From positions 1 to 26,409 of IMG/VR virus record IMGVR_UViG_3300009601_000011: DNA of 26,409 nt. One strand, given 5' to 3'. The notes beneath the pieces are model-generated. The model did no database searches and was not told the DNA's origin. It was given only the letters and a program-made list of their open reading frames with translations. Each line of letters begins with the position of its first letter. The stretch's first letter is position 1. The translations under genes were made by a program, and so were the position numbers. Positions 1 to 8,609 of the stretch are shown here, one piece after another. Source of the DNA: a virus.

Positions 1-122
1 CTTAATAAAGTCTCAGTTTCTTTCATTACTTTAGCATTTTCTAATTCTTCGTCAGTAACGATCCCATCACCATCAAGGTCATATTCATTATACTTGCTGT
101 CATTTTGTAAGGTTTTTTTCAT
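1..122 (-). CDS. EF-hand calcium-binding phage protein (3' end missing)
   Basis: The start at 122 overlaps the stop of the upstream gene as ATGA and has an AAGGAG Shine-Dalgarno sequence about nine bases upstream. The reading frame stays open to the window edge, so only about 40 N-terminal residues are visible. Residues 15-26 form a canonical EF-hand loop: Asp15, Asp17, Asp19, Ile21, Thr23 and Glu26 occupy the calcium-coordinating positions, in the pattern DLDGDGIVTDEE. Only one loop is visible; a second loop or a membrane segment may lie beyond the edge. Calcium binding follows from the motif. Its role, perhaps in the virion or in lysis, is unknown. Confidence 0.8.
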   Translation of the reverse strand, partial: MKKTLQNDSKYNEYDLDGDGIVTDEELENAKVMKETETLL

Positions 123-850
123 TTAGCAATACTCCTTAAACTTTCCATGACACTATCAATAGATGGTTCTTTTCCATTGGGATTATAAATACATTTATAT
201 TTTCTAGGACAGCCAATTTGTTTGTCTGTAAAGTCTATCTCAAATGTTTTTCCTGCACCTTGATATATACAAGCCAAACCACCTTTATAAGTAACCATTT
301 TTTTTCTTAAACAAGTTGTGTATTTAGGCAGTATTATCATCCCATTATTTAATTTTTGTTGGTATGTGTAACTTTTTGCATAAGCCTTAAAATAAAAGAG
401 AAATATCATAATAAGAACAGCCATAAGACAGAAAGCTATTCCAACAGTTTGCAAAGTATCAATTAATTCTTTTTGTTGTTGTCTTTTTTCTACTCTAGCC
501 AATCTATTAGCTTCTTTGGCTTCAGATATCTTATTGGCTCGTTCTGATATGATTTCATCCCAAGCCGTAGGTCCAAATCTAAGGTTAATTATATTTTTTA
601 ACTCTTGACGTTGTTCTTCTAATAATTTTTTATCAATAAAACTTTCTGCTGTACTTTCAACAGAGCCAAACTGTTGAGCTAAAGACATACCCTTGCCTTG
701 TTTTTTATTCATTTGAGATTCGCCAGTAAAGAACCCATCAATTTGTTGAGCTATGCCTTTGATATCTTTTACTGTGCTAATATTTTCTTTGATAAACGAA
801 ACTGATTTTTGAACAAGGGCAATGCCAGTAAGTATTTCCATCACTACCAT
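119..850 (-). CDS. Membrane-anchored phage protein with Cys-rich C-terminal domain
   Basis: This 243-residue protein has a charged, probably helical N-terminal half (about residues 60-130, rich in Glu, Lys and Gln), one clear transmembrane segment at about 135-154, and a C-terminal domain with Cys180, Cys194, Cys214 and Cys220. The even number of cysteines would suit disulphides if that domain faces the periplasm. GAGGT precedes the ATG at 850 and lies inside the end of the upstream gene, which suggests translational coupling. It sits in a trio with another one-helix membrane protein and an EF-hand protein downstream of the tail fibres. I do not recognise a family; a lysis, envelope or superinfection role is only positional inference. 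Confidence 0.7.
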   Translation of the reverse strand: MVVMEILTGIALVQKSVSFIKENISTVKDIKGIAQQIDGFFTGESQMNKKQGKGMSLAQQFGSVESTAESFIDKKLLEEQRQELKNIINLRFGPTAWDEIISERANKISEAKEANRLARVEKRQQQKELIDTLQTVGIAFCLMAVLIMIFLFYFKAYAKSYTYQQKLNNGMIILPKYTTCLRKKMVTYKGGLACIYQGAGKTFEIDFTDKQIGCPRKYKCIYNPNGKEPSIDSVMESLRSIAK

Positions 851-854
851 GTGG

Positions 855-1016
855 CTACCTCACAAGTAAACCTATCATCATTATAATCATAGTTCCTGCT
901 GTAACTATCATAATATGTTCAATGCGTTTAATGCGTAGTATTGTCTCTTTCCAGCGTTCCGAGCAAACTGCCTCGTGAGTGTCTAATTTTGCTTTTACTT
1001 CAGATGCTTTAACCAT
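855..1016 (-). CDS. Small one-helix membrane protein (53 aa)
   Basis: The ATG at 1016 directly abuts the stop of the upstream gene, and a GAGGTG Shine-Dalgarno lies inside that gene's last codons. The 53-residue product starts MVKASEVKAK, continues with a charged amphipathic stretch (about residues 10-33), and ends in a hydrophobic Ile/Met-rich segment (about 34-51) followed by Arg. Its stop overlaps the ribosome-binding region of the next gene. The shape, a charged N-terminus and one C-terminal helix, fits a small holin-like or membrane-adaptor protein, but no catalytic or family motif is seen. The good start signal and exact fit between two genes support it being real. Confidence 0.75.
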   Translation of the reverse strand: MVKASEVKAKLDTHEAVCSERWKETILRIKRIEHIMIVTAGTMIIMMIGLLVR

Positions 1017-1577
1017 TTACACCTCGTCTGGGAAATCATAAATGGGAGCATTGCCAGTAGGTTCTGGAGGCGTTTGACTATCCATTGGCACAACAAACAA
1101 TGCTTTGAAAGCATTTAAATCTGCACAATTAGTTATTGCAGTTTCAATCGCACCACTTGCAGTTCTAACGGCTGATCTGTATGTGGTAATTGCAGATGGT
1201 ATTGCAGTAGATGCTTCAGACTTTCTTGTTACATACCAATCACTAGAAGCTAGTTTACTGTTAGCACTTGTTTTAGTTTGTGCAATCCAGTTAGTCTTTA
1301 GTCCTGCTGTAACACCTTGAGAGCCAGTTAAAGGATCATTAACTGCATCACCATTTTCATCAACCCATAAAGTATCACCTAATATTCTTGGAATATCTTT
1401 AGCAAAATAAAATCTATTGTCATAAGATGTGTCTGCATCAGCTTCAAACGTCACACCCCAATCTGTTTTGTTTTGATCTGTCCACGAATTGCACCAGTTA
1501 TATGGGTGCTTGTAACCATTGTTATCAGTCCATTTTCGACCAACCTTTAATGTTCTTTCGCCATATTTCCAAGTCAT
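1017..1577 (-). CDS. Putative tail-fibre-associated or tail assembly protein
   Basis: This 186-residue protein has an AGGAG site about seven bases before the ATG, overlapping the stop of the large adhesin gene. The N-terminal half is rich in Trp, Tyr and Asp. The C-terminal half contains a segment reading WYVTRKSE, then AIPSAITTYRSAVR, then an Ala/Thr helix. That arrangement recalls phage tail-assembly chaperone proteins encoded just after tail-fibre or adhesin genes. No membrane segment or signal peptide is visible. The position and C-terminal pattern suggest a role in folding or attaching the adhesin. The family assignment is from memory and tentative. Confidence 0.6.
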   Translation of the reverse strand: MTWKYGERTLKVGRKWTDNNGYKHPYNWCNSWTDQNKTDWGVTFEADADTSYDNRFYFAKDIPRILGDTLWVDENGDAVNDPLTGSQGVTAGLKTNWIAQTKTSANSKLASSDWYVTRKSEASTAIPSAITTYRSAVRTASGAIETAITNCADLNAFKALFVVPMDSQTPPEPTGNAPIYDFPDEV

Positions 1578-1586
1578 TATCTTCTC

Positions 1587-4019
1587 CTATTTTGCATTTG
1601 CATATTTAAAACTTTGTTCAGCAAATGCCATGTATATCATTTTAGCCGCAGCTTTATTTGCAAAAGATATTGCTGCATCAGCTTGTCGTATTTTAAATCC
1701 ATTAGATAAAAAATCACAATCAGCAGTGCTTCCTTCGGCAGCAGTAGTATGTACTGCTAGGTGTGGTAAATTTGGATTAACTGTTCCTCGTACTGAATCT
1801 TTTATTATCCAAGCACTTGTATTAGTGGTATCTTTAAACATAACAAAAGCAGGTCTAAATCCAGTATAGACAAACGGACCATCTGCATCATTATTTGCAG
1901 TATAACTACCCATTTTTGAATAACCCTCAATGTCTGCAAAAACATAAGCTACATACTTTTCTCCATTTGCATTTACCTGATGACTATCGTGGACTGTGAA
2001 AACACTATCTGTTGGTGCAGTATCAGCCCACATGGTAGCAGAATCAGCAGTTGCAGCACTAGTATTTAAAATTAAATAATCTGTTGCTGGTGCAGCTGTG
2101 TTTGCACCATGATATACTGCCCAAGAATCAGTCACATCACGATTTTTAATTATCATCATTGTAGGTACTGCACCTAATCCATGAGCAATAGTTCCAGCAT
2201 CTCCTGTGCCTGTGTAAGTTATTAGACTAAATCCTGCTGTTGGATTAGCTTGTACTACTGCAGCAGGATTGTCACCACTTTCACTTATTGTTGCAGTCGC
2301 TGTGCTACCATTTGCTTTCCAGTTCCAAGCTACATATGTATTACTACCTGCATTAACATCAGAAGCATCTCCTAAAGTAAATCCTGTAGATGTAAATGCT
2401 TTTAATCTATCTGAATTTGTACCTTCAGCATCAGTGTCATTTGAAAAAAGAGCTTTAGTTGCTCCAGAAGTGCTGTTTGAAAGATTGTGGTAAGCCGTTG
2501 AGGTTCTTTGTTTTATCCATGTAAAATCTGGTTGAAAATTTACTGCAATAGCTGTGTCATCAGTACCATTTCCAGCCCAAAGGACAGTTTCAAAATAATC
2601 ATCAGCCTGTGTAAGAGAATTTGCACCAATCGTAGGCTCTGAAATGTTTGATGTGCATAATGCTAGAAAGCCTGATGGTGGTGCATAGTAGAAGTCACCT
2701 ATACCCTTTCCATCTGTATTACCTTGTGCTGTTTCATTTCCTGCAAAACTTGAGTCTTGTCCGAAGTTCACAACAATATTTGTAGTGGCATAATGAATTG
2801 ATGCAAATGGACAAAAAGTTCCAGTTAGTCCTGTCGTTGCTTCTCCCTGACTTACATTCTCATTGTAAAATGTTAAAGTTCCATTATCTAAATCTAAAGC
2901 ACAAGCCACAACTTCTCCTGTTGCATATGCGTCACCATACGAACTGCTTGTGCCATTAATGTATTTGGTTCCATCATTGGTATACATATAACCACCTGTT
3001 ATATTACCATCACTTGTTGCTCCTGCAACATTGTCTAATGTAATCCCTATGCCTGTATTTATACTCCCCGCAACATGCACTAATTCAAAATACCATTTAC
3101 CACTTGAAACTGCGAATGTGCCAAATGACATAGCCCAACCATTAGATGAGTGACTTAGTTTTAAGTTGCCTTCAGAATAAGTTGCATAAGTTGCGGGTAC
3201 TAACGGATTTAACGTAGCAAAGTTATTCTCTGGCGAATCAGGCATTGCACAATCAGATGCGACTATATTACTAGATGTCCAATGATTGTGTTCCCCAGAT
3301 GTATCCCTACCAATATTATCATCTTCAACAACTCCTTCATTTTCTGGAGTACCCACAGCATTATCTGCAAATTGTAATCTAAAACCATTTGTACCAAAAG
3401 TTAATCCACTTGTATCTATAGGAATCCAAACACCATTTTTAGTTTCGCCAAATGATGAAGGTGCAAGTGCAGCACCATCTATTAGGTTTGCTTCTGCTAG
3501 GTAGCCGTCAAAGTGTTGTGTGTCTGAGTGGAAACGAGAAAAATGATGCACTGTAGTGCTGTTAATGTATGTATCAGTATTAATAGAACCATAAGCAGTT
3601 GAAGCGTAAGTTGCCTCTACACCATTAATATATAATTTAAGTCTATCAGAAGCCGTGCTGTTAGCTGTGTCAAATGCAACAACAATATGATACCAAGCAC
3701 TAGTGTCTCGTAATAGTGCTGTACTGAAAACTTTAAACACAGTAGAATCACTTACTCTATGCTCTGCATATATTTGGTCATTACTAAAACCAATTGTTGT
3801 CCAATTTTCATCATTTGCTCCTGCGTCAAATATTCTACCACTAACAAGATTGCCACGTTTAAGCCAGCAACTCCAAGTCCATGTTTTTTGATTACTTGCA
3901 CCTGCTGGAGTTCTACTTAAATAAGCACTACTGCCTTTATCAAACCTTAATGACTGTGTAGCAACCCCATTGTAAAAACCACCACCAGGATTTGCTAACC
4001 ATGTTTCTGAACTAAACAT
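1587..4019 (-). CDS. Tail adhesin with LamG-like and SPRY-like domains
   Basis: This 810-residue protein is probably the distal receptor-binding adhesin. Residues about 20-205 look like a laminin-G/concanavalin-type sandwich (patterns such as WTWSCWLKRG, WYHIVVAFD and LKLYINGVE). A linker containing HNHWTSSN follows at about 245. Residues about 285-425 resemble a SPRY domain (SGKWYFELV, then CALDLDNGTLTFYNE). The last 300 residues carry the pattern YVAWNWKANG and an Ala/Thr/Asp-rich beta domain found in marine phage tail proteins. Both recognised folds commonly bind sugars or proteins. The gene starts four bases after the tail-fibre stop, with a weak GGGTGA site. The host ligand cannot be told from sequence. 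Confidence 0.8.
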   Translation of the reverse strand: MFSSETWLANPGGGFYNGVATQSLRFDKGSSAYLSRTPAGASNQKTWTWSCWLKRGNLVSGRIFDAGANDENWTTIGFSNDQIYAEHRVSDSTVFKVFSTALLRDTSAWYHIVVAFDTANSTASDRLKLYINGVEATYASTAYGSINTDTYINSTTVHHFSRFHSDTQHFDGYLAEANLIDGAALAPSSFGETKNGVWIPIDTSGLTFGTNGFRLQFADNAVGTPENEGVVEDDNIGRDTSGEHNHWTSSNIVASDCAMPDSPENNFATLNPLVPATYATYSEGNLKLSHSSNGWAMSFGTFAVSSGKWYFELVHVAGSINTGIGITLDNVAGATSDGNITGGYMYTNDGTKYINGTSSSYGDAYATGEVVACALDLDNGTLTFYNENVSQGEATTGLTGTFCPFASIHYATTNIVVNFGQDSSFAGNETAQGNTDGKGIGDFYYAPPSGFLALCTSNISEPTIGANSLTQADDYFETVLWAGNGTDDTAIAVNFQPDFTWIKQRTSTAYHNLSNSTSGATKALFSNDTDAEGTNSDRLKAFTSTGFTLGDASDVNAGSNTYVAWNWKANGSTATATISESGDNPAAVVQANPTAGFSLITYTGTGDAGTIAHGLGAVPTMMIIKNRDVTDSWAVYHGANTAAPATDYLILNTSAATADSATMWADTAPTDSVFTVHDSHQVNANGEKYVAYVFADIEGYSKMGSYTANNDADGPFVYTGFRPAFVMFKDTTNTSAWIIKDSVRGTVNPNLPHLAVHTTAAEGSTADCDFLSNGFKIRQADAAISFANKAAAKMIYMAFAEQSFKYANAK

Positions 4020-4023
4020 CTAA

Positions 4024-5922
4024 TCACCCAAAGTTAATTTGTGCCGCACCAAGAAGAATACTATTATCGGCTTTGATTATATAAGGAACAACGTCATAGT
4101 CATTGTTAGCTGATGACAAGGTAAGCCCTGCTGCTTCAGCCGTTTCATAGTCACCATGCAAACTAACTGTTCCTGCACTACTACTACTTGGCTGTATAAA
4201 TATAATTACACCAGTTTGACCTACTTGTGATGCTTCAGTTGTAGCTGCTGCCAATGTGTTTGATCCACTAGCTAAAGTTATTATAAAGTTTTGATATGTG
4301 TCGTAATCAAGAACACCACTTGTTGCAGATAAAGCCGCAGTATAAGTTGATGCAAGCTGTGCTTTAGTAAATGTATTCTGATCGCTCGTCTTAACCAACA
4401 CGCCCTGTAAACTAACTGCACCAGATGACACAGTGAAGTCTGCTGTCGCAAATGAAGCTATGCCTTTTGCACTAACTGTTGCATCTGATCCATTGATTGT
4501 AAGAGTGTCAGTCGCACTAGCGACTGTTGCTATGCCTGTGCCTCCTGCGATAGTCAATGTATTTGAATGAGATAAAGTTTGGCTTGACCCGCTATCTCCC
4601 GCTAATGTTATTTCTGTTTGAGCACCAGTTGCACCAGTCGAGCCTGTCGAACCAGTTGTTCCAGTCGTACCAGTATCACCTTTTAACCCAACGCTAGTGA
4701 AGTGGACCGACAACGCATCATCAGCACTAAAGGTATTATTAGAGGCTAGGTGAACCACTGTTATAAGATTGTACCCAGTTTCATCATCAACAGCCGCTGT
4801 TATTTTAAATCGTGCATAGGTTGAACTATCATTAATATCAACAATATGAAGATAGCCTTTGATTGTTGATGTACTCGCACCCCATGTTGCCGTATCAGCT
4901 TGCGTTGCACCGCTATTAGAGTCAGCATCATCAATGTATATTTCCGTTACGTTTGCATAAGTTGCATTGTTAAAACGTAAAACTCCTGCTCCTGGATCGC
5001 CATCAGTTGTTGAAGTTGCAAACTTATAATAGTAACCTGGAATAGCTCCGTCTTCACCGCTAGCTGTAAAGGATATAAACACTTTGTCTGTGTTTGCGAA
5101 AGCACCAGCACCATCAATATAAGTTAAAGCTAATTTTGTGTATCCACTAGCATCCGTAGCGGCTCCCGATACTTTCCATACCGCCCAAGTGTCTAACGCA
5201 TTAGACTTAGACATTCTAATTCTACCACGATTTGTATCATTACCTGATACATCATCAAATGATTGCACCCATGCACTAACATCCGTGCCATTAATCTCAG
5301 CATCATCCACATAAGCTATCGCAGCAGAGGATAATGTTGCATTGTTAAATCTTATAACACCACTGCCAGGATCAGCATCTGTTGTGGTTGTCGAATAGGT
5401 AAACTGTGCTGAGTCACCACCAGCGGGTAAGAAATCAGCTATTGTTGTTAAATCTCCAGAGCTATCGAATCCTAAACTTTTCAACGCTCTGTCTGATGCT
5501 GCTTCAGTAAATTCAGCTGAACTAATAGTGTTTGTTCTTGAAACTTTAAATGACCTGTCAACCTCTTCTTGCAATTGCTGGTTAATAAAAGTCAATCTAT
5601 CTAACGCATCTTCGTGTGTCGCTGCTGGGAAAGGATCGTTTGCAACGTAATCCGTTGACTGGGTTAATGCTACGTTTCTGCGAATAACAACAGTTACGCC
5701 AGAAGCAGGAGCAGAACCAAACTCTACGTTACCGCCAGTATCGACTCCAGCGTTTGTCACTGTGTAATGAGTTGTTAAGGTTTGCACAGTTTCTGTACCT
5801 GTGCTTGATCTGAGTATGACTGTTAGATCAGCGTTTGCGAATATCTTGAACCCATAGGCAAAGGTTGTTGTGCTCGCATCACCGCTGTAACTATTCTTTG
5901 TTGTGGTACTACTAACTGTCAT
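4024..5922 (-). CDS. T7-type tail fibre protein with tandem domains and collagen-like stalk
   Basis: The start at 5922 is preferred over a TTG twelve bases upstream because GGAG lies six bases before it; the product is 632 residues. Residues 1 to about 135 match the T7 gp17 N-terminal domain that anchors fibres to the tail tube (opening MTVSSTTTKNSYSGDAS, with RLTFINQQLQEEVDRSFKV near 108-126). Two related domains follow at about 174-292 and 300-410; both contain a DPGxGVxRFNNAT motif. Eight Gly-X-Y triplets at 412-435 form a collagen-like stalk. The remainder is Ser/Thr/Ala-rich beta structure. A 77-base gap separates it from the upstream gene; I see no convincing promoter there, only AT-rich sequence and a weak 5-bp stem. 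Confidence 0.85.
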   Translation of the reverse strand: MTVSSTTTKNSYSGDASTTTFAYGFKIFANADLTVILRSSTGTETVQTLTTHYTVTNAGVDTGGNVEFGSAPASGVTVVIRRNVALTQSTDYVANDPFPAATHEDALDRLTFINQQLQEEVDRSFKVSRTNTISSAEFTEAASDRALKSLGFDSSGDLTTIADFLPAGGDSAQFTYSTTTTDADPGSGVIRFNNATLSSAAIAYVDDAEINGTDVSAWVQSFDDVSGNDTNRGRIRMSKSNALDTWAVWKVSGAATDASGYTKLALTYIDGAGAFANTDKVFISFTASGEDGAIPGYYYKFATSTTDGDPGAGVLRFNNATYANVTEIYIDDADSNSGATQADTATWGASTSTIKGYLHIVDINDSSTYARFKITAAVDDETGYNLITVVHLASNNTFSADDALSVHFTSVGLKGDTGTTGTTGSTGSTGATGAQTEITLAGDSGSSQTLSHSNTLTIAGGTGIATVASATDTLTINGSDATVSAKGIASFATADFTVSSGAVSLQGVLVKTSDQNTFTKAQLASTYTAALSATSGVLDYDTYQNFIITLASGSNTLAAATTEASQVGQTGVIIFIQPSSSSAGTVSLHGDYETAEAAGLTLSSANNDYDVVPYIIKADNSILLGAAQINFG

Positions 5923-5999
5923 AATTATCTCCAATAGCAGAAAATGGAAAGCAAGTCCACTTTCTCGTTAATAATATATTATTTTTCAAATTAATCAAA

Positions 6000-8609
6000 T
6001 CAAAACCTTACTGCGTTTCTTGATGGAGGTATGTAATATTCTTGATCTGTTTCTTTTTCTATTCTTCTTTCCATTCGACTTAAATATCCAGGATTTGATT
6101 TTTCCATTATCCCATAAATAAATAAATAATCTAAAGCTGTTTTTGTGTAAAACAAATTAACGTATGGTGTGTTTGAAACAAGCATCCTAAATGAGTTTTT
6201 AGTTATGTTATCAGTTTTACCTTCTCTAACGCTTGCCCAAAGTTTCAAAACATCTGCGGCTGTTCCAAACGTAGGTCCTGCAAAGGTTTCAAGAGGTGAT
6301 CTGCCAAACCTATTAAATTCGCCAAACACAAAATCACCATATATTCCTGCACCGCCACCTTGAGTAAAAGCTCTAATAAAAGTTTTTTCATTAAACCCTT
6401 CTCTGTCACTATAAACCTCTGCTGGGCTTTTTCCTTTTAATATATCTTTGGTGGTCATTGAAAGATATCCCATAATAGTTGTACCTATCAGCATTTGAGA
6501 GAGTCCATACATGCCGCTTTCACCAGCTTGTTTTTTTGCATGGTAATGTTGAGTCATACCCTTTGTTACATATGTTATTGGGAATCCTTTTAATTGCATA
6601 AGTGCTCTTATTGCTTCACCTAAAACAGTACCTCTTTCTGTTCCTTGATTCATTATAGCTCGTTCTTTTGCTCCAGGAGTAGGGATAGCTGTGTCAGCCG
6701 CATCAGTAAAGTATGTAGAAAGTTTTGTTGATAAGTTGTCTTTATACCTCAGCAACTCGTCTTTTGTTACTGTTTTTAATTTTCTTTTTCTTGTAGCATT
6801 TGCTTCACGCAACGCACCTGCTTCTAAAATAGCATTGTCAACTGTATCAACAGCAGAAGGAACTAAATAATCATTTCCATCAACGGCTTTTCTTTCCATT
6901 GCTCCATAAACTGCCCAATCTTCTGCTGTAATTCCATACCTTTGTAAATTTAATTTTGTTTTTGGAGGTATATCATTGAATGAACGACTAGCGTAATTTG
7001 CTAAATCCGCTGACATCATTCTAGCTAACCCAGTTTTCTGTGCATCATTCCACCAAGTCATTCCATTTAATCTAAAAAACATTTGATGAGCTTTACCAAT
7101 CATTCCTGGCAAACTGTCATTTGAACCAAACCTAGAGTGCACATCACCTAAAAAGTTTTCAGTTCCTACGTTTAAAAGATAAGCCAATTCCTGTTGATCT
7201 TTTCTGCTTTTCCCCTTAAATATATCCCCAAACGCTGCTGCGTATGAAGAAAACAAATTTCTATCAGTTCTGGAATTTATAAAAGATGCTTTTGTGGCTA
7301 TGTCTGAAAATGAAGATATAGTTGCCGCACCTAATTTTGCCATAGACTGCAACATTCTCCACGCTGCACTTATTCCTGCAAAATCAACAGTTCCTCCTAA
7401 TAACAATCTACCAGAACCTCTTGCTCTAGTTGTTCCGTCTAACTCCCTGAATTGGTTGACTAATCTTTTTTCATTTATACTTTCTCTAGCTTTTAAATTT
7501 GTTTTATTTATTTCCTTAGAATCTTTTAATATTCGTTCAAACATAGCTTTTGGATTTGTTCCAAACGTTTCCATCAAGCCTATTGCTTGCCCATCATGTT
7601 GTATGCCAGCAACAACAGATTCATTGAGGTTTTGCCTTGTAAATTTAGTAGAGTAATCAAAAGCGGATTGACCATCTTTAAAATGTATAACTCTTGATGT
7701 GCTCATTTTTTTAGCTAGATTTGCAGGTCCAGTAAACTTAGCTAATGGGTCTATCATTCCTTGATTAAAATCACTTCCGTCAACTTTTTGGTGCTGACCA
7801 GAAACTAAATTATCATAAATATCACCAATAAATTCTTCATCTTTATATTCGGCTCCATTTTTAAAAGCACTTTTATTTACAAATGTTTGGTCACTTAATC
7901 TAATAAAGCTGCCTGACCCATCTTTTTCAAGCATGTAATTTACCCAATCATCTTTTCCAAATTTTCTTAATAAGATAGGGTCGTGACCTTGACGTACAAC
8001 ATAATTCTTTAGTTCAGCAATAACGGCTCCATTTCTATTCTTTCTTTGAAGTAATTGTTTTTGAACTTTTTGTATTACTCCAGCTATTTCTATTGCTTCT
8101 TTTGCACCAGCAATGCTCAAATCCATAGAATCTGGTCCGTCAAACATAGCTTTGTAGACTAACGAATCCAACTCGCCAGATTTGTAAACAATTAATAAAT
8201 CTTTTTGCCTTAAAGTTGCTGTTAATTTACTTACATACTCTAAACTTATTGCCTGTTGTCTTCGATCAACGCTACCTAATCCCTCATCCATTACTCTAAT
8301 GTCACCTGTTAACATTGCTTCTAAAGCTAATCCAGGATTATCAGGGTCTTTGTTTAACTTTGTCATAATCTTAGTGTAAGCTCTCATATTTAATAATCTG
8401 CTTTTTCTAAGAACGGCTGCATTAATTCTTGCTTGTTTTGCAATTTCTTTTGCTAATTTAAATAAATCTAAATTTTGATCTTCTCCAGCATTAGCTATTT
8501 TTTTAGCTAGTCTTTGTTGAAGGATTGCTTCTATTTCTGCGGCTTCTTCTTCTGCTATGTTAATACCTGCCCTACGAGCAGCATCCATTATCTCAGCTAT
8601 ACAACTCAT
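6000..8609 (-). CDS. Large internal virion (ejection) protein, 869 aa
   Basis: Its ATG at 8609 shares a base with the upstream stop (TAATG), and GAGGT lies a few bases earlier, so translation is coupled. The 869-residue product is mostly helical, with long Lys/Glu/Ala-rich stretches and no clear signal peptide or catalytic motif. The region from about 400 to 740 is more hydrophobic and Gly/Ala/Ser-rich. It is the third of three large proteins between a gp14-like core protein and the tail fibre, where T7-like phages encode gp15 and gp16. By position it is probably packed in the capsid and ejected to help build the DNA channel. I see no lysozyme or transglycosylase signature. Confidence 0.65.
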   Translation of the reverse strand: MSCIAEIMDAARRAGINIAEEEAAEIEAILQQRLAKKIANAGEDQNLDLFKLAKEIAKQARINAAVLRKSRLLNMRAYTKIMTKLNKDPDNPGLALEAMLTGDIRVMDEGLGSVDRRQQAISLEYVSKLTATLRQKDLLIVYKSGELDSLVYKAMFDGPDSMDLSIAGAKEAIEIAGVIQKVQKQLLQRKNRNGAVIAELKNYVVRQGHDPILLRKFGKDDWVNYMLEKDGSGSFIRLSDQTFVNKSAFKNGAEYKDEEFIGDIYDNLVSGQHQKVDGSDFNQGMIDPLAKFTGPANLAKKMSTSRVIHFKDGQSAFDYSTKFTRQNLNESVVAGIQHDGQAIGLMETFGTNPKAMFERILKDSKEINKTNLKARESINEKRLVNQFRELDGTTRARGSGRLLLGGTVDFAGISAAWRMLQSMAKLGAATISSFSDIATKASFINSRTDRNLFSSYAAAFGDIFKGKSRKDQQELAYLLNVGTENFLGDVHSRFGSNDSLPGMIGKAHQMFFRLNGMTWWNDAQKTGLARMMSADLANYASRSFNDIPPKTKLNLQRYGITAEDWAVYGAMERKAVDGNDYLVPSAVDTVDNAILEAGALREANATRKRKLKTVTKDELLRYKDNLSTKLSTYFTDAADTAIPTPGAKERAIMNQGTERGTVLGEAIRALMQLKGFPITYVTKGMTQHYHAKKQAGESGMYGLSQMLIGTTIMGYLSMTTKDILKGKSPAEVYSDREGFNEKTFIRAFTQGGGAGIYGDFVFGEFNRFGRSPLETFAGPTFGTAADVLKLWASVREGKTDNITKNSFRMLVSNTPYVNLFYTKTALDYLFIYGIMEKSNPGYLSRMERRIEKETDQEYYIPPSRNAVRF

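Noticed and set aside
5935-5999. Promoter in the gap before the tail fibre gene
   Set aside because: A TTGAAA-like box exists on the minus strand, but no -10 hexamer lies 16-18 bases downstream.
7294-7656. 120-codon plus-strand frame opposite the 869-residue ejection protein
   Set aside because: Shadow frame: composition mirrors the opposite coding strand and no ribosome site is seen.
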